A stretch of 64,000 nt of DNA from Altererythrobacter sp. (GTDB lineage: Bacteria > Pseudomonadota > Alphaproteobacteria > Sphingomonadales > Sphingomonadaceae). Below the pieces are notes generated by a model. That model searched no databases and was not told where the DNA came from. It saw only the letters and a list, made by a program, of their open reading frames with translations. Location: assembly GCA_017308255.1 (NCBI GenBank), contig JAFKFN010000005.1, positions 186,001-250,000 of the forward strand, given 5' to 3'. Below are positions 17,502 to 25,846 of this stretch, one piece after another. Made by a program: the position numbers and the translations under genes. The stretch's first letter is position 1. Each line of letters opens with the position of its first letter.

Positions 17502-19259
17502 TCAGAACTTCGTACTGAAGTCGACGAACAGGCGGTCGACCGACAGCGGCGGCCCCGAGACCTCGTCCGAGGTCATCCAGCGCAGGCCGAGGAAGGCGTT
17601 GCGCGCGACGCCATAATTGGCGCCGGCCAGCCAGCCTTTGACGTTGGTGCCGCCGAGCCCGAAATCGGAATCGGCGAACCCGTCGATCACGGCATCCGAA
17701 CCGAGACGGCGGTAGCCGAGGTGGAAGCTCCAGTCGCCGCGCTCGGCCGACCAGTCGCCTTGGCCAAAGCCCATGGCAAGACTGCCGACCGTCAGGCGGG
17801 CCTGCCAGCCGGTGTCGCCGCCTTCATATTCGCCGCCGGTGGTGACAGTATCGATCGTGGTGCGCGGCGAGAAGTTGTTCAGCGCAAGCGGCGCGATCGC
17901 CGCGCGGTCAAAGCCGAGATTGCGGACATAGTCGCCTTCCAGCCGGACGCCGACGCGCTCGGAGATGTCATATTCAAGCGCTGCGCGGGCGGTGAGCATC
18001 TCGAACTTCGACGCCAGTCCAAAATATTGGACCTCGGGGCTGGAGCCCGGCGCCACGCTCGGATCGGCCGTGATGTTGCGCAGCACGGTCATGGTGTTGC
18101 CGAACTGCTGGAACGAGGGGCGCGTATAGTCCGTGTCGAACACATCCTGGTCCCAGCGGCCCGGCGAGGAGAACTGCCCCTGGACGCCGTCATAGTAGAA
18201 ATATCCGCCCGCGAGCCGCGCGCGGATATTCTCGGCCGGGCGGAACTCGAGACCCGCCTGCGCGGCGAACAGATATTTGTCGGTGGACTCGAACGGTCCG
18301 GCATCGCGCGAACCAAAGTTCATGCTCGTGTTGAACACCGGGAACGCGCCGGCCGTGCCGAACAGGCTGAGCTGGTCGGAGATGCGGCCCGAGCCCGAGA
18401 TCGCCACGCCATCAAAGTTGAGATCGTTGTCGAACACCAGATCCGAGGTCCAGAAGGGGTTGGCGAACCGGCCGAGATCGATCTGGACACCGGCAACGGG
18501 CGTGAGCCGCAGCGACGCGCGATCGACCCAGAGGTGATATTTACCGGTGCCGTCTTGCCCAAGCGTCTGGTTGGTCGAGACCGGGCCATTGTCGGCGCCG
18601 GTGGCGAGGCGGACGTCGGCGCTGATCCAGTCGGCGATCGTCGCGCGCACCCCGAGACGGGCGCGCACGCGGAAGCGGCGGCGATCCTCGTTCGCATTGA
18701 CATAGGGCGGATTGACGTAACCCGGCGCGCCATCGTTGATCTGGAAACCGTCGCCGGCGTTGATCGCGCCCCAGTTGACGAAGTCGGGATAGTTTTCGTC
18801 ATTGTAGAAGCGGCCTTCGCCGCGCACGCGCACATCGCCATAGAGGCTGATACGACGGGTCCATTCAGGGGTCTCGCCGGGGCGCGCCCAGCCTTCGGTC
18901 TGGGCCTGGCCGGCCAGCTCGGTGCGGACCTGCTGTACGATCTGCTCGCGCACGACCTCGGGCACATAGGGAATGGTCTGCGTGCCATCGGCCGCCACAC
19001 CGCCCGCCGGCACCGGCGGGAGGGTTTGCGCCTGTTGCACCGGCACGGTCGCATTGCGGATCATCCGATCGGCCTGTTCGCGAGTGAGGATGCCTTCGGT
19101 CACGAGCTGCTCGACCAGCAGGCGCGGATCGACCGTGGTGCCGCCGTCCTGAGCGAGGGCTGGCGAGGCCAGCAGGCCAACACCGGCGGCGCAGGTCAGA
19201 AGCAGGGTCTTGAGGCGGCCACGCTTGATATCGCTTTGGACGCCGGTGTCGGTATTCAT
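17502..19259 (-). CDS. Putative outer-membrane porin
   Basis: A 585-residue protein starting at ATG 19259 (AAGGGG about 11 bases upstream). Signal peptide: LKTLLLTCAAGVGLLASPALA, cleavage near residue 37. A short periplasmic helical region follows (VDPRLLVEQLVTEGILTREQADRMI), typical of the putative-porin family. The rest is amphipathic beta strands with aromatic girdles (RRISLYGDVRVRGEG; YHLWVDRASLRLTP; WLAGANYGV) and the terminal Phe of an OM barrel (FVDFSTKF). The barrel may supply solutes or assist surface display. It lies in the TPS operon 48 bp after tonB. Confidence 0.85.
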   Translation of the reverse strand: MNTDTGVQSDIKRGRLKTLLLTCAAGVGLLASPALAQDGGTTVDPRLLVEQLVTEGILTREQADRMIRNATVPVQQAQTLPPVPAGGVAADGTQTIPYVPEVVREQIVQQVRTELAGQAQTEGWARPGETPEWTRRISLYGDVRVRGEGRFYNDENYPDFVNWGAINAGDGFQINDGAPGYVNPPYVNANEDRRRFRVRARLGVRATIADWISADVRLATGADNGPVSTNQTLGQDGTGKYHLWVDRASLRLTPVAGVQIDLGRFANPFWTSDLVFDNDLNFDGVAISGSGRISDQLSLFGTAGAFPVFNTSMNFGSRDAGPFESTDKYLFAAQAGLEFRPAENIRARLAGGYFYYDGVQGQFSSPGRWDQDVFDTDYTRPSFQQFGNTMTVLRNITADPSVAPGSSPEVQYFGLASKFEMLTARAALEYDISERVGVRLEGDYVRNLGFDRAAIAPLALNNFSPRTTIDTVTTGGEYEGGDTGWQARLTVGSLAMGFGQGDWSAERGDWSFHLGYRRLGSDAVIDGFADSDFGLGGTNVKGWLAGANYGVARNAFLGLRWMTSDEVSGPPLSVDRLFVDFSTKF

Positions 19260-19307
19260 GATGGAGTTCCCCTTCGAGAGACGGATGTTCGGGCGGGCGG
19301 ACATGGT

Positions 19308-20012
19308 TCAGCCTCCCGAGCGGGTAGAGAGTTCGAGGCGCATCACCGGCAGCCCTGCGGGCGGGGCCTGGCAACGGACCCCTGAAAGCACGGCCTGGAT
19401 GCGCTCCGCGCGGCGCCCGTCGGCGCCGCCGGTCACGCGCGCCGTCCGGATCGAGCCGTCGGCATCCATCGTGACGGCGAGCTGCGCGCGGTAATTGCCG
19501 CGGGTCAGCTCGCGATCGGCCTGAGCCGCGCGCTGGATGCACGCCTGGGCCACGCCCGCATAAGCGCGGAACGCATCGCCCGATCCGCCCGGCGTGCCGC
19601 CGATGCGGGTGCCGGTGCCGTCGCCGCGCTGGAGACCATAGTTCGACGGCCCCGCGCCTTCGCGCGCAGTGAGCGCGCTGTCGCCCGGTGTCGGATCGCT
19701 GTTCGCCTGATCGGGCGGCGGCGGGGTGTCCAGCGGCTGCTCGATCGGCGGCGCGATCGTGGGCTCGGGCGGCTGCTCGACCTGTTGCGGTTCGGGCGGC
19801 GGGGGCGGTGGAGGCGGCGGCGGCAGGATCACCGTCGTCGTCTTCTGGTCAAGGGGACGCTGGCTGATCTCCTGCGAGGGCCACAGGAACAGGGCGATCA
19901 GCCCCAGTCCCACCGCCGCGCCGCCATAGAGCCAGGCCGTAGAGCGGCGCGCCTGCCGGCGACTGCCGAACGTCATGCCCCCGCCGAGCGGAGCTGTCTG
20001 CGCGGCGGCCAT
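19308..20012 (-). CDS. tonB: TonB-like energy transducer (TPS-operon copy)
   Basis: A 234-residue protein with TonB layout: an N-terminal TM segment (WLYGGAAVGLGLIALFLW, about residues 26-44), a Pro-rich spacer with a run of ten prolines and repeated Glu-Pro/Pro-Glu (about 64-103), a Gly-rich linker, and a C-terminal domain (RGNYRAQLAVTMDADGSIRTARV). Two Cys (CIQRA and VRCQA) in the C-terminal domain could form a disulfide. TonB carries proton-motive-force energy from ExbB/ExbD to outer-membrane partners. The start overlaps the upstream stop as TGATG. No TonB-dependent receptor is encoded in the window. Confidence 0.85.
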   Translation of the reverse strand: MAAAQTAPLGGGMTFGSRRQARRSTAWLYGGAAVGLGLIALFLWPSQEISQRPLDQKTTTVILPPPPPPPPPPEPQQVEQPPEPTIAPPIEQPLDTPPPPDQANSDPTPGDSALTAREGAGPSNYGLQRGDGTGTRIGGTPGGSGDAFRAYAGVAQACIQRAAQADRELTRGNYRAQLAVTMDADGSIRTARVTGGADGRRAERIQAVLSGVRCQAPPAGLPVMRLELSTRSGG

Positions 20013-20397
20013 CAGTCGAGCCCTTCGACGGGGCCGGCCGAGGCGCAAGCGCCGCGCCCGATGCCGGCGAGGAAGAGACGGGCGCCGAGCCAGTCGGCGT
20101 CCCATCCGTGAAGATCGATGCCGTAGCGGGCAGCAGTTCCGGCAAGACGCAGGGCCGCCATGTCGGCGGCAGCGGCCGGGGTTCGGTCGTTGCCACAGCC
20201 CGGACGGCGAGCGGCGGTAGTGCTGCCTGGGCGCTGCCCGGCTGGCCCCGCAGCGCCAGCCAGAGGGCCAGCGCCGCGAGCAGCAGCAAGACCGCGATCC
20301 ATCGGGCGCGGCGCATCCGTGCGCGGCGCCGGCGCCGTGACCCGATGACCGGACGGCGATCGGTGAGCCGGTCCAATAAACGCCGCAGGGAGATCAT
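20012..20397 (-). pseudogene. Small single-TM protein between exbD and tonB, apparently frameshifted
   Basis: From ATG 20397 the frame encodes MISLRRLLDRLTDRRPVIG, a basic region, a TM segment (WIAVLLLLAALALWLAL) and a periplasmic start (AVRAVATTEPRPL) with high-GC3 codons. Near 20165-20175 good codon use moves to the -1 frame, which reads AALRLAGTAARYGIDLHGWD and ends VEGLD at a TGA overlapping the tonB ATG. The two halves together make a sensible membrane-anchored protein of about 128 residues. In the first frame translation runs on into tonB with no sense. A one-base deletion, an assembly error or a programmed -1 shift are all possible. An alternative ATG at 20404 has a better GGGAGG site but opens in the second frame, where the first half has poor codon use. 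Confidence 0.6.
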
Positions 20398-20418
20398 GAC
20401 GCATCGGTTCCTCCCGCC

Positions 20419-20838
20419 TTACTGGCCGCCGCCGGGCGGGCGTGTGGAGGCCATGCCAAGGCTGGGCACGCCGACCTTGCTGCACAGGTCGAGGACCTGC
20501 ATGACCTTGTCATATTGCACGGCGCGGTCGCCGCGCAGGATCACCGCGAGGTCCGGCGTCGCCGCGATCGAGCGGCGCAACTCGCCCTCGAGTTCCGTCA
20601 TCGACACCGGAACCGCGTCGATCGAGACGGTGCCGTCGTTGGTGACGGAAATGACCCGGCTCTTCTGCTGTTCGAGCGTCTTCGCGGAGCTGGCCGAAGG
20701 CAGGTCCACCGGGATGCCGGCGACCTGCGCGGTCGCCATCAGGATGAAGATCACGAGAAGCACCAGCATCACGTCGAGCATCGGGGTGACATTGATCTCG
20801 TTATACGGCTTGTCTTCGTCGCCGATCTGGATGGCCAT
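20419..20838 (-). CDS. exbD: ExbD-family biopolymer transport protein
   Basis: A 139-residue protein: short cytoplasmic start (MAIQIGDEDKPYNEINVTP), one TM helix with the essential Asp at its start (MLDVMLVLLVIFILMATAQ), then a periplasmic domain with the family motif VILRGDRAVQYDKVMQVLD. Length is normal. It forms the proton channel with ExbB (next gene upstream) to drive TonB. ATG 20838 was chosen over upstream in-frame codons because ExbD proteins start just before this block. Confidence 0.93.
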   Translation of the reverse strand: MAIQIGDEDKPYNEINVTPMLDVMLVLLVIFILMATAQVAGIPVDLPSASSAKTLEQQKSRVISVTNDGTVSIDAVPVSMTELEGELRRSIAATPDLAVILRGDRAVQYDKVMQVLDLCSKVGVPSLGMASTRPPGGGQ

Positions 20839-20863
20839 GGCCCGATCTCCTTCTCTTGAGGGG

Positions 20864-22642
20864 TCAGGCCGCCTTGGCGGTCGGGGCCGGGGCGGGAATG
20901 TGCTGCCCACCGGGCCCGCCTGCGGGGCCGCCATCTTGCCAGGTCTCGGCGATGCGCTTTTCCAGCTCGTCGGCGAAGATCTGGTTGCGCGCCGTGATCT
21001 TCTTCTGGCGCGTCAGCAGATGGTTGTAGCCGAACATCGAGGGGATCGCGACGATGAGGCCGGCGACCGTCGCGAGCAGCGCGGCGGCAATACCCGGCGC
21101 GATGGCGTTGATGTTCACCTCGCCCGCCGCCGCGACCATCGCGAACGTCACCATGACGCCGAGCACCGTGCCGGCCAGACCGATGAACGGGCCGCCCGAG
21201 ATGGCGTTGGTGAGCAGGCCCTGCTTGTCGGAGAGTTGCTGCGCGATGAGCACCTGTTCGGCGTCGAGCGACGAACGGATCGCGGCGATCGACTGGGCGC
21301 GGATCGCGAAGCGGCTGCCGCTCGCACGGCCTTCCTTGAGACGCTCGGCCAGTTCGCTGCGGCCGATCCGGTAGAGATGGGCGAGCGTCGAATCCTGCGC
21401 GTCGGGGCCGGGATCGAACGCCGGAAGCCCGTCATGGTCGCCCGAACGCCTGGCCTGCTGGCTGTAGGCGCCGAGGAAGTTGTCGTTGGCCTTCTCGATG
21501 CGGCCGAACAGGCGGATTTTCGAGACCAGGACCCACATGGCGAGCGCGAGCATTGCCGCGAGGATGAGGATGACCACCCAGGCATCGACGGTCAGCGCCT
21601 TGAACAGGATGCCGAGATAGTCATGGCCGCCGCCGCTCTTGACCTGCTCGGCGGTGTCCGCGCTGGCGAGACGCGCGCCCTGGCCTTCGCTCGCCGCGGC
21701 AAGCTGGAATGCCGCCTGCGGCAGCGCGACGCCCGCCACGCGGAACTCGTCGATTTCGCCGGCATAGCCCAGCCCAAGCTGTGCGTTTCCGGTCGCCGCG
21801 GGCAGCGCACCGGCGACCTCGCCAGCGGGCTGGCCGCCGATGAACAGGCGCGTGGTCTGGCCGTCATTGGTGAGCGCTGCATGGACGGCGCTCTCGCCCG
21901 CAAACGCGACGCCCGCGCTGCGCTGTCCGCCCTGTTCGATATAGAGTTGGCCGCCCTGCGCGATCAGGCTGACGCTGCCGGGCAGCGTGAACACCGTGCC
22001 ATCGGTTCCGGGCTTCGCCCAGAAACTCACCGATAGCGGACCGCCGGAGAAAGCGGAGGCGGGCAGCGTGACCGGGCTGGTGCCGTCAAGGACGAGACTG
22101 TTGCCGATCAGGCCGCCCGCGTTCCGAGTTTCACCGCCCTGGGCATTGTTGCCATTGGCGGTGGCGTCCCGAGGGGCTCCCTCGTTGTCGAAGTGATAGA
22201 CGAGGCGGTAATCGGGGCCGAACGTGCCCGCGACATCCTGCTCGGCCGCCGCGTTCGGGCTGCCGTAATAGGCATAGACCGCCGAGGCCGCGCCGGGCTG
22301 CAAGCCCTGGACGTCGACCCACACCAGCGCGGTCTGCTCGGCGTGGTTCCAGCTCTCGATGTGGAATTTGAGCGGCGTGCGATCGTCGCCCGCGACGAAG
22401 CGCAGGTCCGAGCCGTCCGGCTTGACGTCGGCGAAATTGAAGTTGCCCGAATGCAGCCGGATCAGCACCGGCGCGCGCGCGACCTCGCCGGTGACGCCGG
22501 CGGCAGCCACGTTGAGGTTGATGCGGGTGCGGAACGCGAAATCGGCATTCCACCAGGCATGGGCCGGCGTGGCGGCGGCGAGCGCGGCGAACGCAAGGGC
22601 GCCCGCGACCGCGCCTCTCTTCAGACGTGATACCAATGACAT
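20864..22642 (-). CDS. exbB: ExbB/TolQ proton-channel protein with periplasmic DUF2341 + LamG-like head
   Basis: A 592-residue fusion. Signal peptide: AGALAFAALAAATPAHA (cleavage near residue 29). Residues about 30-135 match DUF2341 (WWNADFAFRTRINLN; RFVAGDDRTPLKFHIE; AYYGSPNAAAEQ). Residues about 150-315 form a LamG/concanavalin-like lectin domain (YHFDNEGAPRDATANGN; GEIDEFRVAG). A TM helix follows (VVILILAAMLALAMWVLV, about 355-372), then a cytoplasmic loop and the MotA/TolQ/ExbB core (GGPFIGLAGTVLGVMVTFA; IAPGIAAALLATVAGLIVAIP, about 480-540). The head would sit in the periplasm, possibly gripping peptidoglycan, glycan or exoprotein. Overlaps the TpsB stop as TAATG. Confidence 0.92.
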   Translation of the reverse strand: MSLVSRLKRGAVAGALAFAALAAATPAHAWWNADFAFRTRINLNVAAAGVTGEVARAPVLIRLHSGNFNFADVKPDGSDLRFVAGDDRTPLKFHIESWNHAEQTALVWVDVQGLQPGAASAVYAYYGSPNAAAEQDVAGTFGPDYRLVYHFDNEGAPRDATANGNNAQGGETRNAGGLIGNSLVLDGTSPVTLPASAFSGGPLSVSFWAKPGTDGTVFTLPGSVSLIAQGGQLYIEQGGQRSAGVAFAGESAVHAALTNDGQTTRLFIGGQPAGEVAGALPAATGNAQLGLGYAGEIDEFRVAGVALPQAAFQLAAASEGQGARLASADTAEQVKSGGGHDYLGILFKALTVDAWVVILILAAMLALAMWVLVSKIRLFGRIEKANDNFLGAYSQQARRSGDHDGLPAFDPGPDAQDSTLAHLYRIGRSELAERLKEGRASGSRFAIRAQSIAAIRSSLDAEQVLIAQQLSDKQGLLTNAISGGPFIGLAGTVLGVMVTFAMVAAAGEVNINAIAPGIAAALLATVAGLIVAIPSMFGYNHLLTRQKKITARNQIFADELEKRIAETWQDGGPAGGPGGQHIPAPAPTAKAA

Positions 22643-24255
22643 TAGAATTCCCCCTGCAAGCGGAAGCGGACGAAGATGTCGCCGGACTGGGAATCCGGCC
22701 CGGAGATCAGCGGCACGCCCACGTCGAGCGCGCCGGTGAAGAAGTCGAACAGCTTGAGCCGGGCGCCGAGGCCGGTGCTGACGAGGCTGAAGCTGTCGTC
22801 CTGGCCCGGCAGCGCGCGCTGGAGACCGGCCCAGCCGGAATCGAGGAAGGCGTGCAGGCGCAGTTCGTTCAAAAGCCCGCCGCCAAGGCGTGCCGCGAGA
22901 TCGGGCGTGCGCAGCTCGGTCTGGAGCGCGAAGCCATGGTCGCCGATCGCCTCGGACTCATAATAACCCCGCACGGTGGACATGCCGCCCAGGCTGAACC
23001 CCTCGTTCGAGATCAGCGGATCGGGCGACCATTGGCCGGTGAAGCGGCTGCTGAGCTGAAGGCCGGGGCCAAAGTCCTGCACGCGGCCCGCATCGAGCTT
23101 GAGCACGAAGAAGCCGTCACGCGAATAAAGCCGCTTGTAGCGGAACGCCTCGGGACCATCGCCGAGACCGCGAATGCCGAGCGTCGCCGACAGGCTGAGA
23201 TCGCTGCGCGCACTGGCGCCGGTCCAGTCGCCGCGCCAAGACAGGGTCGCGGGCACATAGGTGATCGGCGCGGAATCGGTGTCGGCGCCGAGGATCAGGT
23301 CCTCGCCGAAGCTCTTATAGTCGAAGCCCAGGGTCAGCGCATGATAGAAGCCCTCGCGGCTTCCCAATGACTGGATCAGCCGGAGGCCGGCAATGTCGCC
23401 CTGGCCGATGACGCTGGTGCCGCCGACCACGGCGATGTCGCTGTCCGAATGGACATAATAGCCAAGCAGCTGCGTGCCCTGGCGCAGCGGCAGCAGATAA
23501 TTGCCCGAGAACACCGTGCCGTCGTCGGAGCGCCGCGGCGCGGTCTGCGCCGAGAGGCTGAGCGAATGGCCGAGCCCCCAGAGATTGTCATGGCGCAGCG
23601 TCACCGCCGCGCGCAGGTCCGAGGTCGCCGCGCTGGAAAAATTGTTGAGTTCCGCCGAGGCATGGATCGGTGAGCGTTCCTCGACCGTCAGCACGACATC
23701 GAGGGTGCCCGGCGCAACGCCCGCGCGCATCTCCGGATTGACGCGCCGGCTCGCGGTCTGGTTCAATGCGATCACGTCGCGCTGGAAGGCCGGCAGGTTA
23801 GGCGTGGTCCCCGGCGTCAATGACGGCGCCGCCGCGCGCACCGCGTCGGGGTTGCTGGATCCCTCGACCAGCACCTGGCCGATGGTCTGCTGCTGCACTT
23901 CCAGTTGCAGGATGCCGCCGTCCACCGACTGCTCGGGAAGAAACACCGACACCGCCACATAGCCGGCGTCCTCGAACGCCTGCTGCAAGGCGGCGCGCGC
24001 CGCCTCGACATCGGCTTCGGTGCGGCCCGGTCCCATGTGCGGATAGACCGCGCGCTCGACCACCTGCGGCGACAGCACCGTGTTTCCCCGCACCTGGAAG
24101 GCGCGAATGTCGAACCGCGCGGCGGGCGCGGCCGATTCGGCGGATGCCGAAACCTCCTGCGCCGCTGCCGGGACGGCGCCGCCGATCAAAGCAAGCGCCA
24201 GCGCTGCATGGCTCGCCGGCACGCGCACTCGAAACTGTCCAACCATCAATTCCAT
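22642..24255 (-). CDS. TpsB transporter (ShlB/FhaC/HecB family)
   Basis: A 537-residue outer-membrane protein. Signal peptide ends GAVPAAAQ (about residue 33). Two POTRA domains follow (FDIRAFQVRGNTVLSPQVVE; LQLEVQQQTIGQVLVEGSSN), then a 16-strand barrel with the conserved L6 tetrad (STVRGYYESE, about residue 428) and a terminal Phe (VRFRLQGEF). FhaC-type proteins export TPS-domain exoproteins without ATP. This gene heads the minus-strand operon that also encodes its predicted substrate (4996-16746). ATG 24255 chosen; ATG 24246 is a close alternative. Confidence 0.93.
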   Translation of the reverse strand: MELMVGQFRVRVPASHAALALALIGGAVPAAAQEVSASAESAAPAARFDIRAFQVRGNTVLSPQVVERAVYPHMGPGRTEADVEAARAALQQAFEDAGYVAVSVFLPEQSVDGGILQLEVQQQTIGQVLVEGSSNPDAVRAAAPSLTPGTTPNLPAFQRDVIALNQTASRRVNPEMRAGVAPGTLDVVLTVEERSPIHASAELNNFSSAATSDLRAAVTLRHDNLWGLGHSLSLSAQTAPRRSDDGTVFSGNYLLPLRQGTQLLGYYVHSDSDIAVVGGTSVIGQGDIAGLRLIQSLGSREGFYHALTLGFDYKSFGEDLILGADTDSAPITYVPATLSWRGDWTGASARSDLSLSATLGIRGLGDGPEAFRYKRLYSRDGFFVLKLDAGRVQDFGPGLQLSSRFTGQWSPDPLISNEGFSLGGMSTVRGYYESEAIGDHGFALQTELRTPDLAARLGGGLLNELRLHAFLDSGWAGLQRALPGQDDSFSLVSTGLGARLKLFDFFTGALDVGVPLISGPDSQSGDIFVRFRLQGEF

Positions 24256-24668
24256 GCCCCCCGCCGCCGACACCGTGCCGGCCATCGGGCGGACGGTGCG
24301 CGGTTCAGTTCAATTCCGCGGGACGGGCGCTGCGCGGCCTATGCCGCATTGCAGCAACCCGTCGTGAGCGCGCTCTTGGCATGGCGGATGTTACAGTCTC
24401 AAGTCTATTCCCGACTCCTGCCCCTTCACGGTGCATTTCGTCCGCTGGAGTGCAAACATAGTTTCAGTTCCATTACACCAGCGACTTGTATTTTATTGAA
24501 TTCCGTCAGCCTCATTGTATCATGTAGCGCGACATCATTTTCAGGAAACTTCTATTGCCGGTGATTCGATTGCTTGATTACTTAGAAACAAGTAAATCTC
24601 CGGTGAATTTACCTTTCACCGGAGTTTCTGTTGTCTTTGCGGCGGCGCTCGCGGGGCGCCGCGCGATG
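24256..24668. promoter_or_regulatory. AT-rich regulatory region upstream of the TPS operon
   Basis: A 413-bp gene-free stretch. About 24440-24620 is strikingly AT-rich against the GC-rich surroundings. It should hold the promoter of the TPS operon (minus strand) and the 3' end of the AraC regulator. A GTGCA pentamer occurs twice about 20 bp apart (24431 and 24450 regions), a spacing that could suit an AraC-type regulator. Several TATAAT-like hexamers occur (for example GATACAAT on the minus strand near 24513) but no convincing -35/-10 pair was picked. Confidence 0.5.
24598..24624 (-). terminator. Stem-loop terminator after the AraC gene
   Basis: CTCCGGTGAA and TTCACCGGAG form a perfect 10-bp stem with a 7-nt loop. 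It lies 45 bp past the AraC stop on the minus strand and is followed by ATTTACTTGTTT. On the plus strand it is followed by TTTCTGTTGTCTTT, so it may stop transcription in both directions. Confidence 0.6.
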
Positions 24669-25676
24669 TCACACCGGCACGGCGCGCACGGCCCTCGCAC
24701 GGGTCTGGCTCGGCGGTTCGCCGAAGCGTTTCATGTAGGCCCGCGAGAAGGGCGGCGTTTCGGCAAAGCCGGCGGCCTGCGCGATGACGGCGATCGGCCT
24801 GCTTTCGTGACCGCCGGTCAGCCGGTCGTGCGCCCAGTCGAGGCGGACCATCTGGATATATTCCTTGACCGACATGCCGAGCGAGGCGCGGAAGCCCTTG
24901 CGCAAGGTCGAGGCGGTCACGCCGACCAGAGCCGCGAGCGCTTCGGTGTCATAGGCGCGGGCGTGATTCTCGCGGACCAGCCGCATGGCCTCACCGACCG
25001 CGCGGACCGGGGAGAGCCAGGCATCTCCCTCGTTCCGGTCGAGCAGCAGACCGGCGAGCTGGCGATAGATGGACGCTTCGAGCGCCAGCATCGCCGGCCC
25101 TTGCTGGAGGGTCGCGCCGGCGATCAGCGCGATCAGGCGCTGTGCCATCGGGGCCGATCCCCGCGTCTTGTCGCCCGCCGGGAGCACGGCCGCGACCGAC
25201 GCCAGCCGGCGCGCATCGCCCGACGCGGCGCTGGCGGCGGCATTGACGCGCTCGGGGCGCAGATGCACGGCGAGCGCCCAGGCGCCGGCGTGCCAGACCC
25301 CCGTCACCGCCTCGTCGCGCGCGAGCAGGAAGGCCGCGCCGGCCGGACAGGTCAGATGCGCGGTCGCGGTGACGAGTTCGAGATCATGGGTGAGCGGCAC
25401 AAGCAGCAGCGCCCGGCGGCCGCTGAGATGATAGTCCGCGCCGGCCTGGCGCGGAAAATGCCGAAGCTCGACGATGAGTTCGCCGACATGGAGCCGGTAG
25501 CGGTTCATGCCGCGCGCCGCGGCGGCCTGGCGCAGATGAGCCGGAACCGTGTCCATCGCCGCGAGCGCGGCCGGCACCGGATGGCGCGGCCCGTCTGCAA
25601 AGGCGAACGCGGGCACGACGTCCGCCGCCCGGCAGGACGGCGTATCGCTTGCGATCGCTGGCGCGTGGCAGTCCAT
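24669..25676 (-). CDS. AraC-family transcriptional regulator
   Basis: A 335-residue protein. The C-terminal 100 residues hold the double helix-turn-helix of AraC/XylS regulators (DTEALAALVGVTASTLRKGFRASLGMS; PIAVIAQAAGFAETPPFSRAYMKRFGEPPSQTR). The N-terminal 220 residues are a variable sensor domain with no recognised ligand site. ATG 25676 follows AAGGGAG at ideal spacing; an upstream GTG (25691) is less likely. It lies between the TPS operon and the divergent tonB-STN-sigma-FecR operon, so it could control either or both. Confidence 0.88.
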   Translation of the reverse strand: MDCHAPAIASDTPSCRAADVVPAFAFADGPRHPVPAALAAMDTVPAHLRQAAAARGMNRYRLHVGELIVELRHFPRQAGADYHLSGRRALLLVPLTHDLELVTATAHLTCPAGAAFLLARDEAVTGVWHAGAWALAVHLRPERVNAAASAASGDARRLASVAAVLPAGDKTRGSAPMAQRLIALIAGATLQQGPAMLALEASIYRQLAGLLLDRNEGDAWLSPVRAVGEAMRLVRENHARAYDTEALAALVGVTASTLRKGFRASLGMSVKEYIQMVRLDWAHDRLTGGHESRPIAVIAQAAGFAETPPFSRAYMKRFGEPPSQTRARAVRAVPV

Positions 25677-25846
25677 GAACGCTCCCTTCACTATGAAAGA
25701 GAGTCGCTCGCGCGCTTAGCGCAGACGAAGCCGAAAAAAATCTCCGGGCGCTCCGACGACGTGGCGACCGGACCGCTGGCCGGACGCGTGCTTCGCCCCC
25801 TGACGCAAAAGCTTCACGCCGCACGGACAAAGACGATGTCGCCGCC

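Noticed and set aside
17376..19385. Plus-strand open frame of 669 codons antisense to the porin
   Set aside because: No domain; the minus-strand porin has a signal peptide and terminal Phe.
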